Shown here: in pieces, positions 46,495 to 56,052 of the stretch
How the letters are laid out: each line of letters opens with the position of its first letter
How positions within the stretch are numbered: position 1 is the stretch's first letter
Assembly: GCF_039614725.1 (NCBI RefSeq)
Contig: NZ_CP154859.1
Coordinates: 744,001-808,000 of the forward strand
From: Thauera sp. JM12B12
GTDB taxonomy: Bacteria > Pseudomonadota > Gammaproteobacteria > Burkholderiales > Rhodocyclaceae
Direction: 5' to 3'
Length of the DNA: 64,000 nt
Position numbers and translations under genes: made by a program
The notes under the pieces: generated by a model
Database searches by the model: none
Seen by the model: the letters and a program-made list of their open reading frames with translations, nothing else
What the model was told of the DNA's origin: nothing

Positions 46495-47775
46495 TCAGGG
46501 CAGGGTGCGTTCGAGTGCGAAAAGCTCGGGCACGGTCTCGCGCGCGCGCACCACATGCGCACCGTCGCCATCGACGATCACTTCGGCAGCGCGCGGGCGG
46601 GTGTTGTAGTTCGAGCTCATCGTCATGCCGTAGGCACCCGCCGACAGGATCGCCAGCAGATCGCCCTCGGCGACCGCCAGGCGACGGCCGCGGGCGAGGA
46701 AGTCGCCGCTTTCGCAGATCGGGCCGACCACGTCGTATTCGCGTTCGGTCCCGGGCCGCGCGCAGACCTCCACCACCTCGTGCCAGGCGTCGTAGAGCGC
46801 GGGCCGGGCGAGGTCGTTCATCGCTGCATCGACGATGGCGAAATTCTTCGTCTCGCCCGGCTTGAGGTACTCGATGCGGGTGAGCAGCAGACCCGCGTTG
46901 CCGACCAGTGAGCGCCCGGGTTCGAAGCAGAGCTCCTCGTCGCGACCGGCGAAGACCTCGAGCAGCGGCGCGAGGTAGTCGGCGACCGCCGGCGGCGTCT
47001 CGTCGCGGTAGCGGATGCCGAGTCCGCCGCCGAGGTCGATGTGCGCGAGCGGGATGCCCTCGGCGGCGAGGCTGTCGACGAGGTCGCGCAGCTTGCCTGC
47101 CGCCTCCGCCATCGGCGCCGGGTCGAGCAGCTGCGAGCCGATGTGGCAGGCAACCCCGCTGATGCGCAGGTTGGGCAGCGCGGCGGCGCGGCGATAGAGT
47201 GCGAGCGCGTCGGCAAAGGCCACCCCGAACTTGTTGCCCTTGAGGCCGGTGGAGATGTAGGGGTGCGTCTTCGGATCGACGTCCGGATTGACGCGCAGCG
47301 CTACCGGCGCGCGCGTACCGAGTTCGGCTGCGACCGCGTCGAGGTGTGCGAGCTCGGCCGCCGACTCCACGTTGAAGCAGCGGATCCCGGCTTCGAGCGC
47401 CAGGCGCATCTCGGCGCGGGTCTTGCCGACGCCGGAGAACACCACCTTGTCCGCGCGTCCGCCGGCGGCGAGCACGCGCGCCAGTTCGCCGCCCGAGACG
47501 ATGTCGAAGCCCGCGCCGAGGCGCGCGAACACCGACAGGATGCCGAGGTTGGAGTTGGCCTTGACGGCGTAGCAGACGAGCGACCGGCGACCGGCGAGCG
47601 CCTGCTGCCAGGCGCCGAAGGCGGCCATCAGGGCAGCCTTCGAGTAGACGTAGGTCGGCGTGCCGAAGCGTGCGGCGATGTCGGCGAGCGGCAGCCCCTC
47701 GAGCCGGAGTGCGCCGTCGCGGATGTCGAGCGTGGGGATGGGCCAGGTGGTGGAGCGGGTGTCGGGAGCGTTCAT
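46495..47775 (-). CDS. lysA: Diaminopimelate decarboxylase
   Basis: The 426-residue PLP enzyme converts meso-diaminopimelate to L-lysine. The PLP lysine lies in CYAVKANSNLGIL. The phosphate-binding motif is DLGGGLGIRY, HIGSQL precedes it, and the substrate-site cysteine is in GPICESGDFLARGRRL. N- and C-terminal domains are complete and the length is typical. Its start overlaps the lptM stop by 4 nt, so it is translated from the lptM-lysA mRNA. Confidence 0.95.
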   Translation of the reverse strand: MNAPDTRSTTWPIPTLDIRDGALRLEGLPLADIAARFGTPTYVYSKAALMAAFGAWQQALAGRRSLVCYAVKANSNLGILSVFARLGAGFDIVSGGELARVLAAGGRADKVVFSGVGKTRAEMRLALEAGIRCFNVESAAELAHLDAVAAELGTRAPVALRVNPDVDPKTHPYISTGLKGNKFGVAFADALALYRRAAALPNLRISGVACHIGSQLLDPAPMAEAAGKLRDLVDSLAAEGIPLAHIDLGGGLGIRYRDETPPAVADYLAPLLEVFAGRDEELCFEPGRSLVGNAGLLLTRIEYLKPGETKNFAIVDAAMNDLARPALYDAWHEVVEVCARPGTEREYDVVGPICESGDFLARGRRLAVAEGDLLAILSAGAYGMTMSSNYNTRPRAAEVIVDGDGAHVVRARETVPELFALERTLP

Positions 47776-47945
47776 TCGAGCGGGGTGTCGGAGAGCAGGT
47801 CCGGCGGAACGACGGGTTTGCTATGATCGGCGCCCGCTGCCGGCGGCGCGGTCGTGCCGGGGGCGGGCAGGTAGAGCGGGCCCTTGATGCCGCAGGCCGA
47901 AAGCAGCGCGCAGACAAGCGCGATCAAGGGGAGTTTGGCTCGCAT
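47772..47945 (-). CDS. lptM: LptM (YifL) small lipoprotein
   Basis: This short gene encodes 57 residues beginning MRAKLPLIALVCALLSAC. It has a lipobox LSAC with the lipidated C18, then the family hallmark CGIKGPLYLP and a Pro/Ala-rich tail. LptM associates with the LptD/LptE LPS translocon in E. coli and helps LptD mature. The setting, divergent from cyaY, is the same as in E. coli, where yifL precedes dapF. It overlaps lysA by 4 nt. Its small size makes it easy to miss. Confidence 0.9.
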   Translation of the reverse strand: MRAKLPLIALVCALLSACGIKGPLYLPAPGTTAPPAAGADHSKPVVPPDLLSDTPLE

Positions 47946-47990
47946 CGCCGTTCTTCGGGAAAAACCGGAATCCTAACAGAAGGAGTCAGC

Positions 47991-48317
47991 ATGGAAGAGT
48001 CCGCATTCAACGCCCTCGCCGAGGCCGAACTGGCCCGCATCGAATCCGCACTCGAGGCATGCGGCGTTGATATCGACATCGAACCCAAACCCGGCGGGAT
48101 CCTCGAGCTCGAGTTCGACAATGGCACCAAGATGATCATCAACCGCCACACCGCTGCCCGCGAAATCTGGGTTGCGGCGAAGTCGGGGGGCTTTCATTTC
48201 CGGCCCCAGGACGGGCGTTGGATCAATACCCGCGACGGTGCCGATCTGTGGGCGATGCTCGCCGCGCTCGCCAGCGCGCAGGCGGGCGAACCGGTCGAGC
48301 TGAAGCGGCTGGATTGA
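47991..48317 (+). CDS. cyaY: Frataxin-like iron protein CyaY
   Basis: The 108-residue protein is the bacterial frataxin homolog that modulates iron-sulfur cluster assembly. It has an acidic first helix (ESAFNALAEAELARIESALE), the central strands LELEFDNGTKMIINRHTAAREIWVAAKSGG and the FHFRPQDGRWINTRDG region. A clear GAAGGAG ribosome binding site lies upstream. It is divergent from lptM across 45 bp and converges on mrcA. Confidence 0.93.
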   Translation: MEESAFNALAEAELARIESALEACGVDIDIEPKPGGILELEFDNGTKMIINRHTAAREIWVAAKSGGFHFRPQDGRWINTRDGADLWAMLAALASAQAGEPVELKRLD

Positions 48318-48345
48318 TCCGGCCGGACTGATCGCGTCGCCGGCC

Positions 48346-50751
48346 TCAGCGCCGGATGGGCATGGGCATGCGGTCTTCCACCGGTGCGGGTGCCTGCGCC
48401 GGGCGCGGCAGCGGTGCGGGGCCCGGCGGGATCGCCTCGCTCTCGGCCTCCATGGCGGGCGCGTTGTCGTTGCCGAACATCTCCTGCAGCCAGTCGGGTA
48501 TGGGGGGCGGCAGGGGCGCCTCGTACTCCGCGTAGTGATAGTCCTCACGGCTGCCGAGGCCGTTCTGCACCAGCTTGAGGCCCGGCGGGGGCGGGCGTTC
48601 GGTCTCGGGCACGCCCTCCAGGGCGGCGCCCATGTAGTTGATCCAGATCGGCAACGCGGCGGCGCCGCCGGTCTCGCCGCGGCCGAGGTTGCGCGGCTGG
48701 CTGTGGCCGACCCAGGACACTGCGACCAGGTCGGGGTTGTAGCCGCAGAACCATGCATCGACGTAATCGTTCGTGGTGCCGGTCTTGCCGGCGAGGTCAT
48801 TGCGCTTGAGGACGCGCGCGCGCGTCGCCGTGCCGCGCTGGACGACGTCGCGCATCATCGAATCCATCAGCCAGGCATTGCGCGCGTCGATCACGCGCGG
48901 GGCGCTCTCGCCCGCCACCGGCGGATCGGTGCGTGCGATCAGCCGGCCGCTGCCGTCGTAGATCTCCTTCACGACGTAGGGCTCGATGCGGTAGCCGCCG
49001 TTCGCGAACACGGCGTAGCCTGCGGCCATCTGCCAGGGCGTGGCCGCGCCCGCGCCGAGCGCCATGGTGAGGTAGGGCGGGTTCAGCGCGGGATCGAAGC
49101 CGAAGCGGCCGAGGTAGTCGCGCGCGTACTGCGGGGTGATCTCTTCCAGCAGGCGGATCGAGACCATGTTCTTCGAGCGCGTCAGTGCGTCGCGCAGGGT
49201 CATCGGGCCGGCGTAGCGGCCGTCGTAGTTCTTCGGCTCCCAGGCCTTGCTGCCGGTGACGCCGGCCGGGTAGTAAAGCGGACCGTCGTCCAGCACGTTC
49301 CCGGGCCCGAAGTTGCGGTCGAGCGCCGCCGAGAAGATGAAGGGCTTGAAGCTCGAGCCCGGCTGACGCACCGCCTGGGTGACGTGGTTGAACTTGTTGC
49401 GGTTGAAATCGAAGCCGCCGATCAGGGCGCGCACGGCGCCGGTGTGGGAGTCGATGGCGAGCAGCGCGGCCTGCACCTCGGGTAGCTGGACGATCTCCCA
49501 GGCGTCCTTTCCGGTCGAGCGCAGGCGGATGATCGCGCCGCGCCGCACGCGCCGCGTCTGCGGCGCCTTCTCCGCAAGCATCGGGGCGACGAAGCCGAGC
49601 CCCTTGCCGGTGATGCGGATCTCCTGGCCGCGCCGGTAGGCGACAACCTCCTTGGTGCTGGCCTTGAGCACGACCGCGGCGAGCAGGTCGCCGTGATCGC
49701 TGACCTCGCCGAGGGCTTCGTCCAGTCTTTCCTCGCTGACCTCGCCGGCCGGCAGCTCGACGAAGGACTCCGGGCCGCGATAGCCATGGCGGCGGTCGTA
49801 GTCGAGCACGCCGCGACGGAGCGCGGCATAGGCGTCTTCCTGGTCCTTGCGCGTCACCGTGGTGATGATGCGGATACCGAGTTCGTAAGCCTGCTCGCCG
49901 AACTGCTCGACGGCGATCTGCCGCGCCATCTCGGCGACATGATCGCCCGGCACGCTGATGTCCTGCGTCTTGCGCGCTGCCGCGGTGTCGCGCTGGCTCT
50001 GGCGCGGGGTGGCGAAGACGAGGGCCTGCTCGTACTTGGCCTGGTCGATGAAGCCGGCCTCGAGCATCCGGCGCAGCACGTACTGCTGGCGCACGGCGGC
50101 CCGCGCCGGGTTGACGATCGGGTTGAACGCCGAGGGTGCCTTGGGCAGGCCGGCGAGCATCGCCGACTCGGGCAGGGTGAGCTCTTCCAGCGTCTTGCCG
50201 TAGTAGGCCCGGGCCGCGGCGGCGAAGCCGTAGGCGCGCTGACCGAGGAAGATCTGATTGATGTAGAGCTCGAGGATCTGGTCCTTGGACAGGTTCTGCT
50301 CGATCTTGAGGGCGAGCAGGATCTCGTAGAGCTTGCGGTTGTAGGTCTTCTCGCGCGACAGGAAGAAGTTGCGCGCGACCTGCATGGTGATCGTCGAGGC
50401 GCCCTGGCCGCGGCCGCCGGACGACAGGTTGGCGAGCGCGGCGCGCGCGAGGCCCACCGGGTCGATGCCCCGGTGTTCGTAGAAACGCTCGTCCTCGGCG
50501 GCGAGGATGGCGTGCTTGAGCGTGGAAGGAACGTCGGCGATGCGCACTACGTCACGCCGTTCCTCCCCGAACTCGCCGATGAGGTGCCCATCGGCCGTAT
50601 ATACTCGCAGCGGCACACGCGGGCGGTAGTCGGTGAGCGTGTCGAGCGCAGGCAGGTTCGGCCACGCGAAGAGCGCCATCGCGGCGAGCGTGGCGAGACC
50701 GAGAATGACCAGCGCGAACAGCGCTGCGATCGGATACAGGACCCAGCGCAT
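48346..50751 (-). CDS. mrcA: Penicillin-binding protein 1A (bifunctional)
   Basis: The 801-residue class A PBP polymerises and cross-links peptidoglycan. One membrane helix (about 8-30) is followed by the glycosyltransferase domain (AAEDERFYEHRGIDPVGLAR, GQGASTITMQVARN, KIEQNLSKDQILELYINQIFLGQ), an OB-like insert and the transpeptidase domain. The transpeptidase motifs are SxxK in GSSFKPF, SxN as TRSKNMVS and KTG in LAGKTGTTND. ATG 50751 is preferred; a TTG two codons earlier is possible. A perfect TATAAT on the minus strand (50784-50789) could be its -10 box. It is divergent from pilMNOPQ, a conserved arrangement. Confidence 0.95.
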   Translation of the reverse strand: MRWVLYPIAALFALVILGLATLAAMALFAWPNLPALDTLTDYRPRVPLRVYTADGHLIGEFGEERRDVVRIADVPSTLKHAILAAEDERFYEHRGIDPVGLARAALANLSSGGRGQGASTITMQVARNFFLSREKTYNRKLYEILLALKIEQNLSKDQILELYINQIFLGQRAYGFAAAARAYYGKTLEELTLPESAMLAGLPKAPSAFNPIVNPARAAVRQQYVLRRMLEAGFIDQAKYEQALVFATPRQSQRDTAAARKTQDISVPGDHVAEMARQIAVEQFGEQAYELGIRIITTVTRKDQEDAYAALRRGVLDYDRRHGYRGPESFVELPAGEVSEERLDEALGEVSDHGDLLAAVVLKASTKEVVAYRRGQEIRITGKGLGFVAPMLAEKAPQTRRVRRGAIIRLRSTGKDAWEIVQLPEVQAALLAIDSHTGAVRALIGGFDFNRNKFNHVTQAVRQPGSSFKPFIFSAALDRNFGPGNVLDDGPLYYPAGVTGSKAWEPKNYDGRYAGPMTLRDALTRSKNMVSIRLLEEITPQYARDYLGRFGFDPALNPPYLTMALGAGAATPWQMAAGYAVFANGGYRIEPYVVKEIYDGSGRLIARTDPPVAGESAPRVIDARNAWLMDSMMRDVVQRGTATRARVLKRNDLAGKTGTTNDYVDAWFCGYNPDLVAVSWVGHSQPRNLGRGETGGAAALPIWINYMGAALEGVPETERPPPPGLKLVQNGLGSREDYHYAEYEAPLPPPIPDWLQEMFGNDNAPAMEAESEAIPPGPAPLPRPAQAPAPVEDRMPMPIRR

Positions 50752-50938
50752 GGGCAATCCAGAGCGGTTTTGAGCGGACCGGCATTATACGGGATGCGTT
50801 CCGGCCTCCCTAAAGAGTTCCTGTTAGCGGTCGTTAACCGTGAAGCAGTTCCCTTTACACCCCAGGGGCTTGTTGCTAGCATGCGACAAAGTGTCTTAGC
50901 TTTGACGCGTAACATAAAGAAATGTAAGGACTTTCTTT

Positions 50939-52015
50939 GTGATTGACCTCCCCTTCCTCAGCTCTGCGACGCGTCAGCTTGCCGGGCTCGATATCTCGTC
51001 TTCATCCGTCAAGCTGGTCGAGTTGTCGGGGGGTGACAAGGACGCTTACAAAGTGGAGCGTTACGCCATCGAGCAACTGCCGCGGGACGCGGTCGTCGAT
51101 GGCAACATCGCCAATCTCGAGGCCGTGAGCGAGGCGGTGCGCCGCGCGCTGCGACGGCTGGGGGGAGGCATCAAGAACGTCGCCGTCGCCCTGCCGTCGT
51201 CATCGGTGATCACGAAGAAGATCATCCTCCCCGAGGGGCTGCGCGAGACCGAGATGGAATTCGCGGTCGAGGCCGAGGCGAACCAGTACATCCCGTTCGC
51301 GCTCGACGAGGTCAATCTCGACTTCCAGGAGATCGGCCCCGCGGCCGGAAGCCCGGGCGACGTCGAGGTGCTGATCGCCGCCTCGCGCAAGGACAAGGTC
51401 GAGGACCGCGTCGCGGTCGCCCAGGCCGCTGGCCTCAAGGCGGTGATCGTCGATGTGGAGTCGCTCGCCACGGAGTCCGCGCTCGAGCTCGTATGCACGC
51501 AGTTGCCGCGCGGCGGGGCGGATCAGGTGGTGGCGCTGGTCGACATCGGTGCCAGCGTCATGAACGTCACCATGTTCCGCAATGGGCAGTCGGTCTATTC
51601 CCGCGAACAGGCGTTCGGCGGCAGCCAGCTCACGCAGGACATCGCGCGCCAGTACGGCATGAGCTTCGAGGAGGCGGAGTCGGCCAAGCGCGCCGGCTCG
51701 CTGCCCGACAGCTATCCGCGCGAACTCATGCGCCCGTTCATGGACAGCCTCGCGCTCGAGGTCTCGCGCGCGCTGCAGTTCTTCTTCACGTCCACATCAT
51801 TCAATCAGGTCGATCACATCGTGCTCGCCGGCGGCTGCGCGATCATGCCCGGCCTGGGCGACGTGGTCGGGGCCCGCGCGCAGGTCGACACCCTCATCGC
51901 CAACCCCTTCGCCGGCATGACCCTCGGCAGCAAGGTGCGGCCCAAGTCGCTGCTGTCGGACGCGCCCTCGCTGATGGTGGCCTGTGGCCTGGCCATGAGG
52001 AGGTTCGACGCATGA
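50939..52015 (+). CDS. pilM: Type IV pilus inner-membrane platform protein PilM
   Basis: The 358-residue cytoplasmic actin-like ATPase binds the PilN N terminus and links the pilus motor complex to the alignment subcomplex. The nucleotide-site features are GLDISSSSVKLVEL near residue 16, VALVDIGASVMNVTMF and the C-terminal VLAGGCAIMPGLGDVV. It starts with GTG at 50939, with AAGGA 8 nt upstream. First gene of pilMNOPQ; its stop overlaps pilN by 4 nt. Confidence 0.95.
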   Translation: MIDLPFLSSATRQLAGLDISSSSVKLVELSGGDKDAYKVERYAIEQLPRDAVVDGNIANLEAVSEAVRRALRRLGGGIKNVAVALPSSSVITKKIILPEGLRETEMEFAVEAEANQYIPFALDEVNLDFQEIGPAAGSPGDVEVLIAASRKDKVEDRVAVAQAAGLKAVIVDVESLATESALELVCTQLPRGGADQVVALVDIGASVMNVTMFRNGQSVYSREQAFGGSQLTQDIARQYGMSFEEAESAKRAGSLPDSYPRELMRPFMDSLALEVSRALQFFFTSTSFNQVDHIVLAGGCAIMPGLGDVVGARAQVDTLIANPFAGMTLGSKVRPKSLLSDAPSLMVACGLAMRRFDA

Positions 52016-52608
52016 TCCGGATCAATCTTCTCCCGCACCGCGTGGAGAAACGCCGTCAGCGCCGCCAGCAGTTCTACGTCGTCTCTGCGCTGATGGTCCT
52101 GCTCGGTGCGCTCGTGGGCTTCGGCGTGCACGCCATCTACAGCAGCCACATCGAGGCCCAGGAAGCCCGCAACACCTTCCTCAAGAACGAGATCGCCAAG
52201 CTCGATCGCGACATCGCCGAGATCCGCCGCCTCAAGGAACAGATCGACGCCATGCTTGCCCGCAAGCAGGTCATCGAGTCGCTGCAAAGTACGCGTGCGG
52301 AGACCGTGCATCTGTTCAACGAGCTCGCGCAGCGCATGCCCGATGGCGTGTATCTCAAGTCGATCAAGCAGGAGGCGCGACGCGTCACGCTGGTGGGCTA
52401 TGCGCAGTCGAACGCCCGCGTCTCGCACCTGATGCGCAACATCGAGGCCTCGTCCTTCGTCGAGCAGCCGGTGCTGATCGAGGCCAAGGCGACGACGATC
52501 GACAACCGCCGCCTGAGCGAATTCACCCTCGCGATCAGCATTCGCCAGCCGGAAGAGGAAGTTGGCGCGGAGGCCGCGACTCCCGCCGCCAAGGGGGCTG
52601 CCAAATGA
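52012..52608 (+). CDS. pilN: Type IV pilus biogenesis protein PilN
   Basis: The 198-residue inner-membrane protein has the conserved PilM-binding N terminus (MIRINLLPHRVEKRR), one membrane helix (about 22-44), a coiled coil and a periplasmic ferredoxin-like domain. It forms heterodimers with PilO. ATG 52012 overlaps the pilM stop, and the 3' end overlaps pilO by 4 nt. Confidence 0.94.
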   Translation: MIRINLLPHRVEKRRQRRQQFYVVSALMVLLGALVGFGVHAIYSSHIEAQEARNTFLKNEIAKLDRDIAEIRRLKEQIDAMLARKQVIESLQSTRAETVHLFNELAQRMPDGVYLKSIKQEARRVTLVGYAQSNARVSHLMRNIEASSFVEQPVLIEAKATTIDNRRLSEFTLAISIRQPEEEVGAEAATPAAKGAAK

Positions 52609-53294
52609 AATCGACGACTCCCGCCGCCGCACGCAAGGGCATCGACTTCAAGCGCCTCGCGCAGGATTTCAAGGGTCTCGATCCCAATGACCCCGGCCTG
52701 TGGCCGGCGGCGCCGCGCGTCGCCGTCTTCGTCGCCCTGCTGGCGCTGACGATCGCCGGCTTCTGGTGGTTCGACTGGCAGGATCAGGTCGCGACCCTGC
52801 AGCAGCGCCAGAACGAGGAGATCCAGCTGCGTGACAGCTGGGTGGCCAAGAAGCGCCAGGCGGTGAATCTCGAAGAGCACCGCCGCCAGCTCGAGGAGAT
52901 CGACCGACAGTTCGGCGCCCTGCTCAAGCAGCTGCCCAACCGCGCCGAGATGGATTCGCTGCTGTCGGACATCAACCAGGCCGGCCTCGGCCGTGGCCTG
53001 CAGTTCGAACTCTTCAAGCCGGGTGCCGACGTGGTCAAGGAGTTCTACGCCGAGATGCCGATCGACGTGCGCCTGACCGGTGTCTATCACGACCTCGGCG
53101 AGTTCGTCGCCGACGTCGCGCGCATGCCGCGCATCGTGACCCTGAACAACATCGCGATCCAGGCCGAGAAGGACGGGCGCCTGAAGCTCGAGACCAAGGC
53201 GACGACCTATCGCTATCTCGACGAGGAAGAGCTCGCGCAGCAGCGGGCCGCGGCCCAGGCGGCCCAGGCGGCGAAGCAGGGGAACAAGAAATGA
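52605..53294 (+). CDS. pilO: Type IV pilus biogenesis protein PilO
   Basis: The 229-residue protein has a cytoplasmic N terminus, a membrane helix (about 44-60, VAVFVALLALTIAGFWWF), a coiled-coil segment (about 65-110) and a periplasmic domain with NRAEMDSLLSDINQAGLGRG and the YHDLGEFVADVARMPRIVTL stretch typical of PilO. It partners PilN and contacts PilP. Overlaps of 4 nt with pilN and pilP indicate coupled translation. Confidence 0.94.
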   Translation: MKSTTPAAARKGIDFKRLAQDFKGLDPNDPGLWPAAPRVAVFVALLALTIAGFWWFDWQDQVATLQQRQNEEIQLRDSWVAKKRQAVNLEEHRRQLEEIDRQFGALLKQLPNRAEMDSLLSDINQAGLGRGLQFELFKPGADVVKEFYAEMPIDVRLTGVYHDLGEFVADVARMPRIVTLNNIAIQAEKDGRLKLETKATTYRYLDEEELAQQRAAAQAAQAAKQGNKK

Positions 53295-53812
53295 ACAGGG
53301 CTGCAATCCTTGGCGCCTGCTTGCTTCTCGCCGGTTGCGCGGGCGGCAGCGAGGACGACCTCCAGACGTGGATGAACGAGCAGGCCAAGACCATGCGCGG
53401 TGCGGTGCGTGCCCTGCCCGAGCTGAAGCCCTTCCCGGTGGTGGCCTATGCCGGCATGCAGGGCGACGATCCTTTCCGCACCGGGCGCATGGAGCCCGAG
53501 CGGCGCGCATCCGCCGGGGCGCTGCGGCCCGACATGGACCGTCGCCGCGAGCCGCTCGAGGCCTATCCCCTCGAGTCGATGCAGATGGTCGGTGTGCTGA
53601 TGCAGGGGCGCAACACCCATGCGCTCGTCAAGGCCAACAACGCGCTGCATCAGGTGAAGGTTGGCAACTACATGGGACAGAATTTCGGCGTGGTCACCCA
53701 GATCACCGAAAACGAAGTCACGCTGCGCGAACTGGTCGAGGACGTCTATGGCGACTGGGTCGAGCGGGTGAGCACGCTGACGCTGCAGGAGCGGCAGGAG
53801 ACCGGACGATGA
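53291..53812 (+). CDS. pilP: Type IV pilus lipoprotein PilP
   Basis: The 173-residue lipoprotein has a lipobox LAGC with C16. An unstructured linker follows, then a C-terminal HR beta-domain (about 85-165: SMQMVGVLMQGRNTHALVKA, VKVGNYMGQNFGVVTQITEN). It connects the PilN/PilO complex to the PilQ secretin in the periplasm. It overlaps both neighbours by 4 nt. Confidence 0.94.
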   Translation: MNRAAILGACLLLAGCAGGSEDDLQTWMNEQAKTMRGAVRALPELKPFPVVAYAGMQGDDPFRTGRMEPERRASAGALRPDMDRRREPLEAYPLESMQMVGVLMQGRNTHALVKANNALHQVKVGNYMGQNFGVVTQITENEVTLRELVEDVYGDWVERVSTLTLQERQETGR

Positions 53813-55965
53813 GACACCGTATTGGAGTGCTGCTGCTCGCAGCCGTTTTTGCAGGCGTCGCCCCTGCGCCTGGCGCGCTTGCGCAGGACGCCGAACAGAC
53901 GCAGGTTTTCGCCAACCAGATCGAAGGGCTGGAGGTCGCCGAGCAGGGCGGCACGGTCTACGTGCGCCTCACCCTGCGCGAGCCCCTCGCGGTGCCGCCG
54001 CCGAGCTTCAGCGTGGCAAACCCCGCGCGCATCGCCTTCGACTTCGCCGGTACCGGCAATGCGCTCGGCCGCAACCTGCAGAGCATCGAGCAGGGCGATC
54101 TGCGCAGCGCCAACATCGTGCAGGCGGGTGACCGCACCCGGGTCGTGCTCAACCTGGTCAAGATGAGCCCCTACGAGACCCGCGTGCAGGGCCGCGACCT
54201 CATCATCGCGATCTCGCCGACGAGCGCGCAGGCTGCGCAGACCAACGTGGTCACCGAGTCGCAGGGCAACTTCGCGGATTCGCGCGCGGTCGCCGCCAGC
54301 GGACTGGCGGTCCGCGACATCGCCTTCCGCCGCGGCACGGAAGGCGATGGGCGCATCGTGGTCGACCTGTCGAACCCGGACACGGGCATCGACATCCGCC
54401 AGCAGGGCGGTAACCTCATCGTCGATTTCCTGCAGACCTCGCTGCCCGAGCACCTGCGCCGGCGTTCCGACGTCACCGATTTCGGCACGCCGGTCACCTC
54501 GATGACCGCGCAGCAGGTCGGCGACCGCGTGCGGCTCACGGTGACGCCGAACGGCCTGTGGGAGCACAACGCCTACCAGAGCGACGACCGCTTCGTGCTC
54601 GAGGTCAAGCGCGTCGTCGAGGACCCGAGCAAGCTCGTGCAGGGCAGCCGCGGCCAGTTCCAGGGCGAGAAGCTGTCGCTCAACTTCCAGAACGTGGACG
54701 TGCGCTCGGTGCTGCAGGTCATCGCCGACTTCACCGACTTCAACATCATCACGTCCGACTCGGTGCAGGGCAACCTGACCCTGCGCCTGAAGGACGTGCC
54801 CTGGGACCAGGCGCTCGACATCATCCTGCAGGCCAAGGGCCTGGATATGCGCAAGAACGGCAACGTGATCTGGATCGCGCCGGGTGACGAGCTCGCCGCG
54901 CGCGAGAAGCTCCAGCTCGAGGCCAAGGCGCAGATCGGCGACCTCGAGCCGCTCAACACCGAGAGCTTCCAGATCAACTATCACAAGGCCAAGGAGATCT
55001 TCGATTTCCTCAAGAGCAAGGACCAGACCATGCTCTCCAAGCGCGGCAGCGTGGTGGTCGACGAGCGCAGCAACAAGGTGTTCGTGACCGACGTGCCCTC
55101 GCGCCTGGAGGCGCTGCGCAGGCTGGTGCAGGAGATCGACGTCGCGCCGCGCCAAGTGCTGATCGAGGCGCGCATCGTCGAGGCGAACAAGACCTTCGCA
55201 CGTGACCTGGGCGTCCGACTCGGCTACGGCGATCGCCGCAATCGCAGCCTCGGCGGTGGCGGCAAGATCGGGTTCGGGACCTCGGAGTTCGCGTCGGCCA
55301 ACCCGGACGGCACCATCAACACCGGCGCCAACGCGCCCATCAACACCATCCTGCGCCGCGTGGGCGAGTCGGCGAGCAGCGGCGACGGCTTCCTGCCCAA
55401 TGGTTACGGGGCACTCAACCTGACCCTGTTCAACAACAGCCTGACCCGTTTCCTCAACCTCGAACTGCAAGCCCTCGAGTCCGATGGCCGCGGTCGGGTG
55501 GTGTCGAGCCCGCGCGTACTGACCGCGAACCAGGTCGAGGCCTCGATCGAGCAGGGTACCGAGATCCCGTACCAGGAGGCGACCAGTTCCGGGGCCACCA
55601 GCGTGTCGTTCAAGAAGGCGGTGCTGTCGCTGAAGGTCAAGCCGCAGATCACGCCCGATGGGCGCCTGCAGCTGTCGATCGAGGTCAACAAGGACCGTCC
55701 GCTGTATGAAAACGCGCTCCTCAACGTGCCGCCGATCGAGACCAAGAACGTCAAGAGCGAGGTACTGATCGAGAACGGCGGAACCGTGGTCATCGGCGGC
55801 ATCTACGAGGAAGAGGAATCGACCGGCGAGGACAAGGTGCCCTTGCTCGGCGACGTTCCGGTGCTCGGCCACCTGTTCAAGACTCAGAGCAAGGTGTCGA
55901 ACCGCAAGGAACTGCTCGTCTTCATCACCCCGCGCATCGTCTCCGACGCGCTCACGCTGCGCTGA
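53809..55965 (+). CDS. pilQ: Type IV pilus secretin PilQ
   Basis: The 718-residue outer-membrane secretin lets the pilus pass. It has a signal peptide (cleavage after ALAQ, about residue 25) and N-terminal AMIN domains (two, about 35-130 and 170-260). These are followed by N0/STN (LSLNFQNVDVRSVLQVIADF), N1 (NYHKAKEIFDFLKS, PRQVLIEARIVEANK) and the secretin core (VVSSPRVLTANQVEASIEQG, FKKAVLSLKVKPQITPDG, VPLLGDVPVLGHLF, RKELLVFITPRIV). The start at 53809 overlaps pilP. A terminator follows before aroK. Confidence 0.96.
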   Translation: MRHRIGVLLLAAVFAGVAPAPGALAQDAEQTQVFANQIEGLEVAEQGGTVYVRLTLREPLAVPPPSFSVANPARIAFDFAGTGNALGRNLQSIEQGDLRSANIVQAGDRTRVVLNLVKMSPYETRVQGRDLIIAISPTSAQAAQTNVVTESQGNFADSRAVAASGLAVRDIAFRRGTEGDGRIVVDLSNPDTGIDIRQQGGNLIVDFLQTSLPEHLRRRSDVTDFGTPVTSMTAQQVGDRVRLTVTPNGLWEHNAYQSDDRFVLEVKRVVEDPSKLVQGSRGQFQGEKLSLNFQNVDVRSVLQVIADFTDFNIITSDSVQGNLTLRLKDVPWDQALDIILQAKGLDMRKNGNVIWIAPGDELAAREKLQLEAKAQIGDLEPLNTESFQINYHKAKEIFDFLKSKDQTMLSKRGSVVVDERSNKVFVTDVPSRLEALRRLVQEIDVAPRQVLIEARIVEANKTFARDLGVRLGYGDRRNRSLGGGGKIGFGTSEFASANPDGTINTGANAPINTILRRVGESASSGDGFLPNGYGALNLTLFNNSLTRFLNLELQALESDGRGRVVSSPRVLTANQVEASIEQGTEIPYQEATSSGATSVSFKKAVLSLKVKPQITPDGRLQLSIEVNKDRPLYENALLNVPPIETKNVKSEVLIENGGTVVIGGIYEEEESTGEDKVPLLGDVPVLGHLFKTQSKVSNRKELLVFITPRIVSDALTLR

Positions 55966-55991
55966 GCCCGCCGCTCAGCTGATACAATCCG

Positions 55992-56027
55992 GGGCCGGGC
56001 ATCCCGCAAGGGTGCCCGGCCCTTTTT
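55992..56027 (+). terminator. Rho-independent terminator after pilQ
   Basis: GGGCCGGGCA (55992-56001) pairs with TGCCCGGCCC (56013-56022) and is followed by TTTTT. It separates the pil operon from aroKB, although read-through to aroK, 25 bp away, is possible. Confidence 0.92.
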
Positions 56028-56052
56028 CATCTGGACTTCCGGCGAGTCACGC

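Noticed and set aside
50902..50930. Possible pilM promoter starting with TTGACG at 50902
   Set aside because: The region at the proper -10 distance is TAAGGA, which serves as the ribosome binding site; no convincing -10 was found.
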